A program made the position numbers and the translations under genes. Below, one piece after another: positions 1 to 9,532 of a stretch of 59,236 bases of DNA. The notes below the pieces were generated by a model. The model was not told the DNA's origin, made no database searches, and saw nothing but the letters and a program-made list of their open reading frames with translations. The stretch spans positions 1 through 59,236 of the forward strand of contig PBRP01000067.1 in the NCBI GenBank assembly GCA_002726655.1, read 5' to 3'. Position 1 is the first letter of the stretch; each line of letters opens with the position of its first letter. This DNA comes from Gammaproteobacteria bacterium (GTDB taxonomy: Bacteria > Pseudomonadota > Gammaproteobacteria > Pseudomonadales > Azotimanducaceae).

Positions 1-2
1 AG

Positions 3-818
3 GAGCACGCCGAGCGAAGCGGCATGCCCTATGTCGACAAGAGATGGCTGGGTGGGATGCTGACCAATTACAAGACTATCAGGCAGTCTATTCGCCGTCT
101 TCGTGATCTGGAATCCCAAAGTGCTGATGGCACCTTCGAGAAACTGACGAAAAAGGAAGCACTGTCCAGGCAAAGAGACCTTGAGAAACTCGAAAGGAGC
201 CTGGGTGGCATCAAGGACATGGGTGGGTTACCCGATGTCCTGTTTATAGTTGATGTGGACCATGAACGAATCGCCATAACCGAAGCCCAGAAACTGGGGA
301 TTCCCGTTATTGGCGTTGTAGATACCAACAGCAACCCGGATGGTGTCGATTTTGTGATTCCAGGTAATGATGATGCCATTCGATCCATCAGGTTGTTTGT
401 AGGAGCAATTGGCGATGCGGTAATCGAAGCCAAGGCTGAATCCCGGGGTGATGTTAGTGAGAGTGATTTTGTAGAAGTTGTTGCCACGCCAGATGCGAGT
501 GAAGCACCGGCAGAGGTTCCTGGGGCGCCAGCCGCTGAGGAGCCGGCCGATGGAGCGCCAGCTGCAGGCACGCCTGCCGCTGAAACGCCAGCCGCAGGGT
601 CGCCTGCCGCAGAAACGCCTGCCGCAGAAACGCCAGCCGCAGGGACGCCAGCCGCAGGGTCGCCTGCCGCAGGGTCGCCTGCCGCAGGAACGCCTGCCGC
701 AGAAGATTCAGCAGCAGAACAACCAGCCAGCCCAGCCGCAGAGCAGCCTCCTACTGAGGTCAATGCAGCGCCTGGTGAGGAAGCAGCGGAAGCTGCCGTG
801 CCCCCAACTGAGAGCTAG
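3..818 (+). CDS. rpsB: 30S ribosomal protein S2, 5' end cut by window
   Basis: Ribosomal protein S2 of the small subunit. The reading frame is open to the window edge, so the N-terminal third is missing. The visible part follows the bacterial S2 pattern: RWLGGMLTN, then [31 protein letters not shown], and [24 protein letters not shown]2 normally ends shortly after this last block. Here a tail of about 110 residues rich in Ala, Pro and Glu follows, including ten five-residue units ([10 protein letters not shown] or TPAAE types) at DNA positions 555-704. The tail is probably disordered. tsf follows 96 bp downstream, the usual rpsB-tsf pair. Confidence 0.97.
   Translation, partial: EHAERSGMPYVDKRWLGGMLTNYKTIRQSIRRLRDLESQSADGTFEKLTKKEALSRQRDLEKLERSLGGIKDMGGLPDVLFIVDVDHERIAITEAQKLGIPVIGVVDTNSNPDGVDFVIPGNDDAIRSIRLFVGAIGDAVIEAKAESRGDVSESDFVEVVATPDASEAPAEVPGAPAAEEPADGAPAAGTPAAETPAAGSPAAETPAAETPAAGTPAAGSPAAGSPAAGTPAAEDSAAEQPASPAAEQPPTEVNAAPGEEAAEAAVPPTES
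555..704 (+). repeat. 15-bp coding tandem repeat in the rpsB tail
   Basis: Ten in-frame 15-bp units, each coding a variant of [A/T/S]-P-A-A-[G/E]. Several adjacent copies are almost identical at DNA level (cgcctgccgcagggt and variants), which points to recent slippage expansion. The repeat also produces long open frames on other frames and on the opposite strand, which are not genes. Confidence 0.9.
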
Positions 819-868
819 CGTCAGATAGCATATCCAATACTGGGGCGGCAAAAGTGAAATAGTTTTGT

Positions 869-896
869 TCACGTGAGAAGGGAGACCTTTCCGTGA
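869..896 (+). other. Hairpin in the rpsB-tsf spacer
   Basis: An imperfect stem-loop (outer arms TCACG and CGTGA, inner arms AAGG and CCTT around GAGA) lies just before the tsf ribosome binding site. It has no T-tract, so it is not a clear terminator. It could influence the ratio of tsf to rpsB expression, but that is inference. Confidence 0.3.
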
Positions 897-914
897 CATG
901 AAGAGGATTCGAAG

Positions 915-1766
915 ATGAATATACCAGCATCAAAAGTTAAGGAGTTAAGGGAGCGAACCGGTCTTGGTGTACTGGACTGTAGGAATGCTCTGGTGGAATC
1001 CGAGGGAGACATGGAACTGGCAATCGACACGCTGCGCAAGGCCAGCGGCATGAAGGCTGCGAAAAAAGCAGGTCGAATAGCCAATGATGGGTTGATCGGC
1101 ATGAAATTGGCGAAAGAGGGCAGCAGTGCAGCGATGGTTGAAGTGAACTGCGAAACTGATTTTGCCGCCCGTGATGAGAACTTCCTTAATTTTGTAACAG
1201 CTGTGACTGACAAGGTTCTAGATTCCGGGGAAACAGGTATTCCTGCTTTGCTGGAGTCCGGTTTGGAATCCATGAGGGAAAAACTGGTACAGAAAATTGG
1301 TGAAAACTGCTCAATTCGTCGAGCGGAAGTGTTTGAAGGGTCCGTTGGCAGTTATGTACATACTAACGGCAAGATCGGAGTTCTAGTCTCTATGGAAGGT
1401 GGCAACGAAGCGCTGGGCAGGGATATCGCCATGCATATTGCTGCCTCGGGGCCGACCGTTGTTTCGCCGGATGACGCGCCCGCTGACCTGGTTGCTAAAG
1501 AGCGTGAGATCTACACGGCCCAGGCTCAGGATAGTGGTAAACCACCTGAAATTGTTGAGAAGATGATTGATGGCAGGATCAGAAAATACCTGGCTGAAAT
1601 CAGCCTGACAGAGCAGCCTTTTGTGAAGGATGGTGATATTAAGATCGGTGCTCTGTTAAGCAAGGAAGGCGCAAAGGTTAATCGTTTCGTTCGCTTTGAA
1701 GTGGGTGAGGGAATCGAAAAAGAGGAAGTTGATTTCGCGACTGAAGTTGCGCAGCAGATGTCCTAA
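915..1766 (+). CDS. tsf: Translation elongation factor Ts
   Basis: EF-Ts is the guanine-nucleotide exchange factor that recycles EF-Tu from GDP to GTP in the cytoplasm. The 283-aa length is normal. The N-terminal UBA-like domain carries RERTGLGVLDCRNAL (residues 12-26). The EF-Tu-contacting TDF motif is at residues 81-83 within NCETDFAARDENF. Two core subdomains follow, and the C-terminal region has KEGAKVNRFVRFEVGEG. The ATG start is supported by an AGAGGA ribosome binding site at about 902. The gene lies between rpsB and pyrH, as in most proteobacteria. Confidence 0.98.
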   Translation: MNIPASKVKELRERTGLGVLDCRNALVESEGDMELAIDTLRKASGMKAAKKAGRIANDGLIGMKLAKEGSSAAMVEVNCETDFAARDENFLNFVTAVTDKVLDSGETGIPALLESGLESMREKLVQKIGENCSIRRAEVFEGSVGSYVHTNGKIGVLVSMEGGNEALGRDIAMHIAASGPTVVSPDDAPADLVAKEREIYTAQAQDSGKPPEIVEKMIDGRIRKYLAEISLTEQPFVKDGDIKIGALLSKEGAKVNRFVRFEVGEGIEKEEVDFATEVAQQMS

Positions 1767-1772
1767 GTAACC

Positions 1773-2498
1773 ATGCCCGGCAAAAGCACCCCAAAATATA
1801 AGCGCGTTCTGCTCAAACTAAGTGGCCAGGCGCTGGGTGGTGAAAGTTCGGGTATTGATCCCGAGATTCTGGACAAAACCGCATTAGAAATAGGGCAGCT
1901 TGTCGGCATCGGCGTGCAGGTTGGCCTTGTAATTGGTGGCGGCAACCTGTTTAGAGGCGCGGAGTTGAGCGCGGCCGGGCTGGATCGTGTAACCGGTGAT
2001 CATATGGGCATGCTTGCAACGGTCATGAATGCGCTAGCCATGCGAGATGCACTGGAGCGAGCCAATATCCACACAGTCGTCATGTCTTCGATACCCATGA
2101 GTGGGGTCGTTGAACACTATGACCGTCGGCTTGCTATCCGGCATCTTGATCAGGGTGATGTTGTGATTTTTTCTGCTGGCACGGGGAACCCCTTTTTTAC
2201 AACTGATTCTGCGGCATGTCTGAGGGGTATCGAGGTTGATGCCGATATCGTACTGAAGGCAACGAAAGTCGATGGTGTCTATACAGCCGATCCAGTCTTG
2301 GACAGTAGCGCTTCGAAATTCGATTGTTTAACCTATGATGAGGTATTGGAAAAACAACTGGGTGTGATGGACTTGACCGCGATTTGCCTAGCCAGGGATC
2401 ATGACATGCCTTTACGGGTATTTTCGATGCAGACAATGGGTTCCTTGCGAAATGCCGTTGTCGGTAATGATGAAGGAACGTTAATAGTCAGCCGCTAA
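1773..2498 (+). CDS. pyrH: UMP kinase
   Basis: Phosphorylates UMP to UDP with ATP in pyrimidine nucleotide synthesis; bacterial UMP kinases belong to the amino-acid kinase fold and are allosterically regulated hexamers. The 241-aa length is normal. Visible motifs are KLSGQALGG near the N-terminus, GGGNLFRG at 55-62, the [20 protein letters not shown] block from about 76, and [13 protein letters not shown]. The start is 6 bp after the tsf stop, so the two are probably co-transcribed. Confidence 0.98.
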   Translation: MPGKSTPKYKRVLLKLSGQALGGESSGIDPEILDKTALEIGQLVGIGVQVGLVIGGGNLFRGAELSAAGLDRVTGDHMGMLATVMNALAMRDALERANIHTVVMSSIPMSGVVEHYDRRLAIRHLDQGDVVIFSAGTGNPFFTTDSAACLRGIEVDADIVLKATKVDGVYTADPVLDSSASKFDCLTYDEVLEKQLGVMDLTAICLARDHDMPLRVFSMQTMGSLRNAVVGNDEGTLIVSR

Positions 2499-2513
2499 CG
2501 AGGAGGGGAAAAA

Positions 2514-3071
2514 GTGATTGAAGACATCAAGGAGGAGGCTGATGAGCGCATGACAAAAAGTCTAGGTTCCCTGGAATCAGCCTTCGCCAAAATACGCACG
2601 GGACGTGCACACCCGAGCCTTTTGGACGGAATTTCAGTCGACTACTATGGTAACCCGACCCCCCTCAATCAGGTCGCAAATGTCTCAGTGGAAGATGGCA
2701 GAACCCTGCTTATTTCCCCGTGGGAAAAACCCCTCATTCCTGCCATAGAGAAAGCGATATTGAAGTCTGACCTCGGGCTCAATCCGGCAACTGGTGGTGA
2801 GACTATTCGTCTGCCAATGCCACCCCTGACGGAAGAGAACCGAAAAGACCTGGCCAAGGTGGCGAAATCTGAGGCTGAAAATGCACGAGTTGCCATTCGT
2901 AATATCCGGCGTGACGCAAACCATGATCTGAAGGAATTCCTCAAGGAAAAAGAAATCACCCAGGATGAATTTCATCAGGGTGAGGAAATGGTCCAGAAGT
3001 TGACCGATGAGAAGATCAAGGCGGTTGAGTCATTGCTTGATTTGAAAGAAGCAGACCTGCTGGATTTCTAG
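2514..3071 (+). CDS. frr: Ribosome recycling factor
   Basis: Splits post-termination ribosomes together with EF-G. 185 aa, the standard length. The family pattern is clear: [20 protein letters not shown], then TLLISPWEK, then [13 protein letters not shown] and a C-terminal helix ending in DLLDF. The start is GTG at 2514, preceded by a strong AGGAGG at 2501-2506. The gene is 15 bp after pyrH. The next gene is cdsA after only 10 bp, so the usual uppS is missing. Confidence 0.98.
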   Translation: MIEDIKEEADERMTKSLGSLESAFAKIRTGRAHPSLLDGISVDYYGNPTPLNQVANVSVEDGRTLLISPWEKPLIPAIEKAILKSDLGLNPATGGETIRLPMPPLTEENRKDLAKVAKSEAENARVAIRNIRRDANHDLKEFLKEKEITQDEFHQGEEMVQKLTDEKIKAVESLLDLKEADLLDF

Positions 3072-3081
3072 TCCGCACCAG

Positions 3082-3891
3082 ATGCTAAAGCAAAGAATTA
3101 TCACGGCACTGATTATCGCGCCGATCGCCATTGCCTGTGTATTTTTCCTTGATGTGTCCGGATTTTCCCTGTTTGTTGGAATGGTCATAACTGTTTCAGC
3201 ATGGGAATGGGCAAACCTCGCTGATATTTCAGGGCTGAAAAGATATGCCTATGCTGGATTCATGGCGTTGCTACTCGGTATTGCCTGGTTCATACCACCA
3301 CTTTGGGTGCTGGTATTGGCACTGGTGTGGTGGTCAGTCGCATTGATCTTTGTAGTTCAGTTTCCCGGACTCAGGCATGTATGGGGTGCACAAGTGACCA
3401 GGCTGATAATCGGAGCACTGATACTGGTGCCAGGATTTGTCTCGCTGGTTCAACTGAAACAAAGTGTGGACAGTAATTTTCTAATACTGCTGCTGTTTTT
3501 TCTGATATGGGGAGCAGATATCGCCGCCTATTTCAGCGGCAGAGCATTTGGCAAGCGCAAACTCGCTCCTAGTGTGAGTCCCGGGAAATCCTGGGCTGGA
3601 TTCTGGGGGGGTATGGTCACAGCCCTGGCAATCGCAGCGATGATGGCCCTTTGGCTGGGTAAGCCGGATCTGACTACCATGCGTGGCTTTGCTTTCCTTG
3701 CCGCATGCCTGGCTGTAGCGGTAGTTTCTGTTCTCGGTGACTTAACCATCAGCATGTTCAAGCGTCATCGGGGAATTAAGGATTCAAGCAACCTGCTGCC
3801 TGGCCATGGAGGCTTTTTGGATCGTCTTGACAGTCTGTTGGCTGCAGGTCCGATATTTGCCCTGTTTATTCTGGTATATGGCTGGCAATGA
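3082..3891 (+). CDS. cdsA: Phosphatidate cytidylyltransferase
   Basis: Integral inner-membrane enzyme that makes CDP-diacylglycerol from phosphatidate and CTP, the branch point of phospholipid synthesis. 269 aa with about eight hydrophobic segments. The CDP-diglyceride synthase signature is near the C-terminus: KRHRGIKDSSNLLPGHGG followed by FLDRLDS (about residues 227-252). The stop overlaps the dxr start (ATGA), suggesting translational coupling. Confidence 0.97.
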   Translation: MLKQRIITALIIAPIAIACVFFLDVSGFSLFVGMVITVSAWEWANLADISGLKRYAYAGFMALLLGIAWFIPPLWVLVLALVWWSVALIFVVQFPGLRHVWGAQVTRLIIGALILVPGFVSLVQLKQSVDSNFLILLLFFLIWGADIAAYFSGRAFGKRKLAPSVSPGKSWAGFWGGMVTALAIAAMMALWLGKPDLTTMRGFAFLAACLAVAVVSVLGDLTISMFKRHRGIKDSSNLLPGHGGFLDRLDSLLAAGPIFALFILVYGWQ

Positions 3892-5090
3892 GAATGTCGT
3901 CCGAGAGCAGACAGCGAATAACAATTTTAGGAGCGACTGGTTCTGTCGGTGTTAATACGCTTGATGTGATCGGCCGTCACCCTGATCGTTATGAACTATA
4001 TGCAATCACTGCAAACTCAAATTGGGAAATGCTTGCCGATCAATGTTGCACTTTTGAACCTGAGTTTGCTGTCCTCGTAGTCGAGGACTGTGCACAGCAG
4101 CTGGAGAATAGATTGTTGAAGGCCGGGTGCAGGACGAGGGTGCTCACGGGGAAAGACAACCTCTGCAGGGTCGCTTCCCATGAGGATGTGGATGTGGTTA
4201 TGGCCGCCATTGTGGGGGGCGCTGGTCTTGAACCGACCCTTTCCTCGGCTAAGGCGGGCAAGAAATTGCTTCTCGCAAACAAAGAATCGCTGGTGATGTC
4301 CGGAAGTTTGTTTATGCAGGCTGTTGAACAGGCTGGGACTAAGCTTCTACCGATTGACAGTGAACATAACGCCATATATCAGAGCCTTGCCAACGGAGCT
4401 CCAGGCCATGCCGGTGGAGTTCGGAAAATCCTGCTGACTGGCTCAGGTGGACCATTGCTGCGTCATTCCATCGAAGCGCTTGCAGAGGTTACCCCCGATG
4501 AGGCATGCGCTCACCCCAACTGGAAGATGGGCAGGAAAATTTCAGTTGATTCCGCAAGCATGATGAACAAAGGGTTGGAGTTAATTGAGGCCTGCTGGCT
4601 GTTCGCCGTGGAACCGAAGGATATAGAAATCGTTATTCACCCGCAGAGCATAGTACACTCCATGGTGGAATATATTGATGGTTCCGTGGTGGCCCAGCTG
4701 GGCAATCCCGATATGCGCATACCTATCGCACATGGTCTGGCATGGCCCGGTAGAATTTCATCCGGGGTCAAAGGCCTTGATTTCACGGGCCTTGGGGATA
4801 TGAATTTCGAGGCGGTTGACCTGACTCGCTACCCGTGTCTTGCCCTGTGCCAGGAAGTTGCCAGGCAGCCACAAAGCTGCGCAATAGCCCTCAATGCAGC
4901 AAATGAAGTCGCCGTTCAGCATTTTCTGGATGAACTTATTCCCTTTACAGATATCCCAATAATTATTGAAGATGTACTTGAACAGACAAGCTGTGAAGAA
5001 GCACATACAATAGAGAGCATCCTGGCCCTGGATGAAGAAGCTAAAAACCGGGCCGTGGAATTCATAAGAGCGAGAAGACCTGTTTCATGA
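3888..5090 (+). CDS. dxr: 1-deoxy-D-xylulose 5-phosphate reductoisomerase
   Basis: Converts DXP to 2-C-methyl-D-erythritol 4-phosphate with NADPH, the committed step of the MEP isoprenoid pathway. 400 aa. The N-terminal NADPH-binding motif GATGSVG is at 15-21, the metal-binding DSEHN at 157-161, and the substrate-loop block HPNWKMGRKISVDSASMMNKG at about 209-229. The start overlaps the cdsA stop; a second in-frame ATG lies two codons in. The stop overlaps rseP (ATGATG). Confidence 0.98.
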   Translation: MRMSSESRQRITILGATGSVGVNTLDVIGRHPDRYELYAITANSNWEMLADQCCTFEPEFAVLVVEDCAQQLENRLLKAGCRTRVLTGKDNLCRVASHEDVDVVMAAIVGGAGLEPTLSSAKAGKKLLLANKESLVMSGSLFMQAVEQAGTKLLPIDSEHNAIYQSLANGAPGHAGGVRKILLTGSGGPLLRHSIEALAEVTPDEACAHPNWKMGRKISVDSASMMNKGLELIEACWLFAVEPKDIEIVIHPQSIVHSMVEYIDGSVVAQLGNPDMRIPIAHGLAWPGRISSGVKGLDFTGLGDMNFEAVDLTRYPCLALCQEVARQPQSCAIALNAANEVAVQHFLDELIPFTDIPIIIEDVLEQTSCEEAHTIESILALDEEAKNRAVEFIRARRPVS

Positions 5091-6508
5091 TGGAAATACT
5101 GCAAAGTATATTGGCGTTGATAGTGACCTTGTCGATCCTGGTCACCATACACGAGTTTGGCCACTACTGGGTTGCCAGGATGTTCAATGTCCATGTGTTG
5201 CGCTTCAGTGTAGGTTTCGGCAAGCCTATATACATGAAGCGTGGTCCCGCTCCCGGTTCAGTTCCGGTTCCCGCCGATCAGGAGGTTCGCACCCGCGGTA
5301 ATGAACCTTTGCAGGGAACGGAGTTCGCTGTGGCTGCTATTCCCCTGGGTGGCTACGTGAAGATGCTGGACGAACGTGAAGGATTTGTGCCCGATGACCA
5401 GTTGCACCTGGCATTTAACCGAAAACCTGTTGGGCAACGAATAGCTATCGTAGCTGCCGGTCCCATTGCCAATTTCCTACTCGCCATCGTGGCCTACTGG
5501 GTTCTCTTTACGGTCGGTGTGGCGGGGGTTGTGCCGCTGCTCGGGAATATCGACCCTGAGTCCAAAGCAGGCCGGGCCGGGTTCAAACCGGGTCAGGAAA
5601 TCGTTGCCATCGATGGAACAGAAGTAAAGACCTGGTCTGATGTTAACTTAATGCTTTTTAAGCGAATTGGCGAAAGTGGCAACATAGTGATCAAGGTGAA
5701 GGAAGCCGGCAGCTATGACTCGACAACTGACCTGTATATCGTAATTGATGACTGGATGTCAGAAGTGGAGGAGCCCTACCCGGTTTCAGATCTCGGGCTG
5801 GTACTGAAATATCCGGAAATTCCGGCCCGGATTGGCGGTATCGTCGCCGACGGTCGTGCAGAGCAGGCAGGTCTACTTGCAGGCGACGAAGTGCTTATGG
5901 CCAATGGTGAGCAGGTTCCGTCCTGGATCTCCTGGGTAGAGATCATAAGGGCTAACCCGGAAGTGCCGGTATCGCTTGAAGTTCTGCGTGATAGTGAGGT
6001 AGTCAGGCTCATGGTGAAGCCAGAGCGGACTGAACGGAATGGGGAAGTGTTTGGCTTCATTGGCGCATCAAGGGAAGCGATACAATTGCCTGCAGAGATG
6101 CAGCGCAATGTAACTCATCCCGTTTATTACGCATGGATACCAGCGGTCAAGAAGACCTGGGAGGTCACTGTTTTTACACTGGTTTCCATAAAGAAAATGA
6201 TCCTCGGCGCGATTTCTCCGAAAAATTTGAGTGGTCCTATCACCATAGCGCAGGTAGCGCACGCGACTGCACAATCTGGGCTTGCCAGTTTCGTTGGATT
6301 TATAGCATTGCTTAGTATCAGCCTTGGGGTTCTGAATCTACTTCCAATCCCGGTTTTAGATGGCGGGCACTTACTATATTATTTCATCGAGCTCGTGGTA
6401 GGGAAACCCGTACCGGAACGTATTCAGGTATGGGGTCTGCAGATGGGTATGTTTCTCATTTTTAGTATAATGCTACTAGCGTTCTACAATGATCTAACGA
6501 GATTATAG
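5087..6508 (+). CDS. rseP: Site-2 intramembrane protease RseP
   Basis: Zinc metalloprotease of the inner membrane that cleaves anti-sigma factor RseA in the sigma-E envelope stress response, and remnant signal peptides. The HEFGH zinc motif is at residues 22-26 in the first membrane segment, and the second catalytic motif LLPIPVLDGGHL is in the C-terminal membrane domain. Two PDZ domains lie between. At 473 aa it is slightly longer than the usual 450, with a Pro-rich insertion around residues 48-68 (GPAPGSVPVPADQEV) not present in the E. coli protein as I recall it. It is upstream of bamA, the usual order. Confidence 0.97.
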   Translation: MMEILQSILALIVTLSILVTIHEFGHYWVARMFNVHVLRFSVGFGKPIYMKRGPAPGSVPVPADQEVRTRGNEPLQGTEFAVAAIPLGGYVKMLDEREGFVPDDQLHLAFNRKPVGQRIAIVAAGPIANFLLAIVAYWVLFTVGVAGVVPLLGNIDPESKAGRAGFKPGQEIVAIDGTEVKTWSDVNLMLFKRIGESGNIVIKVKEAGSYDSTTDLYIVIDDWMSEVEEPYPVSDLGLVLKYPEIPARIGGIVADGRAEQAGLLAGDEVLMANGEQVPSWISWVEIIRANPEVPVSLEVLRDSEVVRLMVKPERTERNGEVFGFIGASREAIQLPAEMQRNVTHPVYYAWIPAVKKTWEVTVFTLVSIKKMILGAISPKNLSGPITIAQVAHATAQSGLASFVGFIALLSISLGVLNLLPIPVLDGGHLLYYFIELVVGKPVPERIQVWGLQMGMFLIFSIMLLAFYNDLTRL

Positions 6509-6528
6509 AGTCTTTACTGTTGTTATTT

Positions 6529-8871
6529 ATGATGCGTCTTAAAACTAGTTCATTCCCGCAGCTTGTGCTGGGAATAGTTATTTATCTTTGCTCACTGCAA
6601 GCTAATGGTTTCGTGATTTCAGATGTTCGCGTAGAAGGTTTGCAACGGGTTTCTGCGGGGACCGTATTTGGAGCGATTCCTTTTAATGTTGGTGATGATA
6701 TCGACGAGGCTGACCTCCGCCTGATAGTGCGTGCCCTGTTTAAAACTGAGTCATTCGATGATGTGCAGGTAGGTCGCGACGAAAATATCCTGGTGATTCT
6801 CGTTAAGGAAAGACCATCAATTGATGAGATTGAATTTGAGGGAAATAAAGCCATCAAATCGGAAGCGTTGCTTGAGGGATTGGCTGGTTCTGGGTTGGCG
6901 CAAGGGAAGATATTCAAGAAAGTCACACTGGAGCATATGACGTCTGATCTTGAGAGCCAGTATGTAAGCCAGGGTCGTTACGATGCGAAAATTAGAGCAG
7001 AGGTCGAAGATCTCCCTCGCAACCGGGTTGCTATTAAAGTATTCGTCGATGAAGGTAATGTTTCCGGTATCAGGCACATCAACATAATTGGCAACACTCT
7101 TTATGATGATGAAATGCTTGTGGAGATGATGGAACTGAAGCTTCCAGGCCTGTTTTCCTTCTACACAAAAGATGATCAATATTCCCGGGAAAAGCTAAAG
7201 GGTGACCTTGAAAATCTAGAATCCTGGTATCTTGACCGGGGCTATCTGAATTTTGTTGTTGACTCAACGCAGGTTTCGATTGCACCGAATATGGAAGACA
7301 TCTATATCACCATCAACATCATCGAAGGTGAACAGTTCAGGATCTCTTCTGTGGATATAGCAGGTGAATTACATGACGTGCCGGAATCTTCAATTCGGGC
7401 GTTGGTGCTGACTCGCAAGGGTCAGATATTCTCACGGAATTTGATGACCACGTCCGAAGAGCGCATTGAGCGAATTCTGGGAAATTCAGGATACACCTTT
7501 GCCAGTGCTACCGGTCAACCTGTGCTGGATGAGAATGGCGATACGGTAACGGTCAAGTATTTTGTCGATGCAGGAAAAAGAGCCTATGTGAGGCGCATCA
7601 GCTTCCGGGGCAACACCATGACACAGGATGCAGTGTTGCGGCGTGAAATGCGCCAGATGGAAGGTGGGTGGGCTTCTAACGCCGCGATCGAGGCGTCCAA
7701 GGTGCGGCTTGAACGACTGGGCTTTTTCAAAGAGGTAAATGTAGAAACACCGTCGGTGGCGAATACCGATGATCAGATTGATGTTAACTACTCAGTCGAG
7801 GAACAACCCTCCGGGTCAATCTCCGCCACGCTGGGGTATGCCCAGGGTCCCGGGCTTATATTGGGGTTGTCCTACCAGGAATCTAATGTATTCGGTTCCG
7901 GCAACAGTATTGGTATTGGCGTCAATCGAAGCAGTTTTCAGACCGCGTACAATTTCTCCTTTTTTGATCCCTATTACACAATAGACGGGGTTAGTCGTGG
8001 TTATTCCCTATTTTTCAGAAGTAGTGACTTTGATGAGCGAAATATTGCCAGGTTTTCGACGGATTCCGTTGGCGGTTCTGTCAATTTCGGATACCCCATC
8101 AGCGAGGTTTCAAGGATCAGTTTTAGTGTAGGGTTTGAGAGTACCAGCATTAAGGAGGGCATTTTCCCTGCGCAGGAAATTTCACAATTCCTCGACGCTG
8201 AAGGAAAAGACTTTGACCTGATAAATGTGTCGGCGTCCTACAGCATGTCCGCTCTCAATAGGGGGCTCCTGCCCACCGCGGGGAGATCCCAGAGCCTGTC
8301 GTTTGAAATGACTATTCCCGGCAGTGAACTGGAATTCTACCGGCTGAATTACAGTGGTCAGATATTCTTCCCCTTAACCAGGTTGTTTAAGTTACGATTG
8401 CGAACAGACCTGGGCTATGGTGGCGTATATGGTGGAACTGAGACATACCCGTTCTACAAGCATTTTTTCGCCGGTGGAATGGGTTCGGTGCGTGGATATG
8501 AAAATAGCACGTTAGGGCCTAGAACTACTCCTTCACCCCTTGATAATTTCGGAGAACCTGATCCTATAGGTGGTAACGTACTTATAGAGACCAGTGCAGA
8601 GATCCTGTTTCCCTTGCCATTCGTAGAGGACCAGCGACAACTGAAATCTGCGTTTTTTGTTGATGCGGGCAACGTATTCAATACCAATTGCCCATCCGTC
8701 AGCGTCAACTGCCTGGACCTGAGTGAAGGTGAGTTACGCTACAGTGCAGGGTTTGCGATAACGTGGATTACGGGGTTTGCCCCTATCAGTTTCGCTATCT
8801 CCAAGCCATTCAATGAGAAGCAGGGGGATGAGAAAGAATCATTCCAGTTCGAATTGGGGCGAACTTTCTAG
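6529..8871 (+). CDS. bamA: Outer membrane protein assembly factor BamA
   Basis: Central component of the BAM complex that folds beta-barrel proteins into the outer membrane. The product has a signal peptide ending near QANG, then five POTRA domains, the first starting at FVISDVRVEGLQRVS. The C-terminal half is a 16-strand Omp85 barrel with the lid-loop motif GGMGSVRGYE and a terminal Phe (ELGRTF), the BAM recognition signal. The frame is open to a TTG at 6520, but the tandem ATGs at 6529 and 6532 are the likely starts. It lies 20 bp after rseP and is followed by skp. Confidence 0.97.
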   Translation: MMRLKTSSFPQLVLGIVIYLCSLQANGFVISDVRVEGLQRVSAGTVFGAIPFNVGDDIDEADLRLIVRALFKTESFDDVQVGRDENILVILVKERPSIDEIEFEGNKAIKSEALLEGLAGSGLAQGKIFKKVTLEHMTSDLESQYVSQGRYDAKIRAEVEDLPRNRVAIKVFVDEGNVSGIRHINIIGNTLYDDEMLVEMMELKLPGLFSFYTKDDQYSREKLKGDLENLESWYLDRGYLNFVVDSTQVSIAPNMEDIYITINIIEGEQFRISSVDIAGELHDVPESSIRALVLTRKGQIFSRNLMTTSEERIERILGNSGYTFASATGQPVLDENGDTVTVKYFVDAGKRAYVRRISFRGNTMTQDAVLRREMRQMEGGWASNAAIEASKVRLERLGFFKEVNVETPSVANTDDQIDVNYSVEEQPSGSISATLGYAQGPGLILGLSYQESNVFGSGNSIGIGVNRSSFQTAYNFSFFDPYYTIDGVSRGYSLFFRSSDFDERNIARFSTDSVGGSVNFGYPISEVSRISFSVGFESTSIKEGIFPAQEISQFLDAEGKDFDLINVSASYSMSALNRGLLPTAGRSQSLSFEMTIPGSELEFYRLNYSGQIFFPLTRLFKLRLRTDLGYGGVYGGTETYPFYKHFFAGGMGSVRGYENSTLGPRTTPSPLDNFGEPDPIGGNVLIETSAEILFPLPFVEDQRQLKSAFFVDAGNVFNTNCPSVSVNCLDLSEGELRYSAGFAITWITGFAPISFAISKPFNEKQGDEKESFQFELGRTF

Positions 8872-8992
8872 GCTGTGCAGTTCAAACCACGTTGAATCAT
8901 GCGGGTGGATGTGTAAACATCGGCGCCCACTATATCAGCAGGCTGATTTTGCAAGCAGGCTCGATTAAAGTTAAGTGTTTAAGGAGAAAATT

Positions 8993-9523
8993 GTGCAAAT
9001 CAAACAACGTATACTGGCTATCCTGGTATTTGGCATATTTGCTTTTACGTCACAGGTTGTCATCGCAGAAGTAAAGATAGCCGTTGTTGATGTTCAACGC
9101 GCCATTCTGAATTCTGAACAGGCTAAAACGCTTCTGGGACAGATTCAGGAAGAATTTAAGGCGGATGAAGACAGTATCAGCCAGATTCAGAGCAATATAG
9201 CCGCATTGCTCGAACGTTTGCAGAAAGATGCTGACGTGATGAGTGAAGCCGAAAAACGACGAATACAGCAGGAAATAGAAGAATACAACAATGACTTTCA
9301 ATACGAGAGGCAGAAGTTGCAAAAAGCTATCAACACTCGTCAGACAGAGCTTTTTTCGGGGACTGAGGCTAAGATCCAGCGGGCTATTGAAGATCTTGTC
9401 AGGAAAAATGATTATGACCTGATTCTGCCAAGAGGCGCGGCCCTTTATGCAGGAGATCTCTATGATATTACGCGCAAGGTTACCGAGAAATTGAACGAGC
9501 AGGAAAACGCACCGGCACAATAA
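8993..9523 (+). CDS. skp: Periplasmic chaperone Skp (OmpH family)
   Basis: Trimeric periplasmic holdase that escorts unfolded outer-membrane proteins to BamA. 176 aa: a signal peptide (ILAILVFGIFAFTSQVVIAE), then KIAVVDVQRAILNSEQAK, a long charged coiled coil, and the C-terminal DLILPRGAALYAGDLYDIT block. I chose GTG 8993 because AAGGAG sits 6 nt upstream at 8981-8986 and the signal peptide then starts correctly; the upstream in-frame GTG at 8975 has no such site. lpxD follows 9 bp later. Confidence 0.93.
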   Translation: MQIKQRILAILVFGIFAFTSQVVIAEVKIAVVDVQRAILNSEQAKTLLGQIQEEFKADEDSISQIQSNIAALLERLQKDADVMSEAEKRRIQQEIEEYNNDFQYERQKLQKAINTRQTELFSGTEAKIQRAIEDLVRKNDYDLILPRGAALYAGDLYDITRKVTEKLNEQENAPAQ

Positions 9524-9532
9524 CGGCTAACC

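Noticed and set aside
68-763. 231-aa ORF antisense to rpsB
   Set aside because: It is a shadow of the rpsB repeat tail; the Ala/Gly/Pro-rich sequence comes from the 15-bp repeat, and rpsB is a clear gene.
478-828. 116-aa plus-strand ORF in another frame of rpsB
   Set aside because: Low-complexity Arg/Gln/Pro sequence generated by the same repeat.
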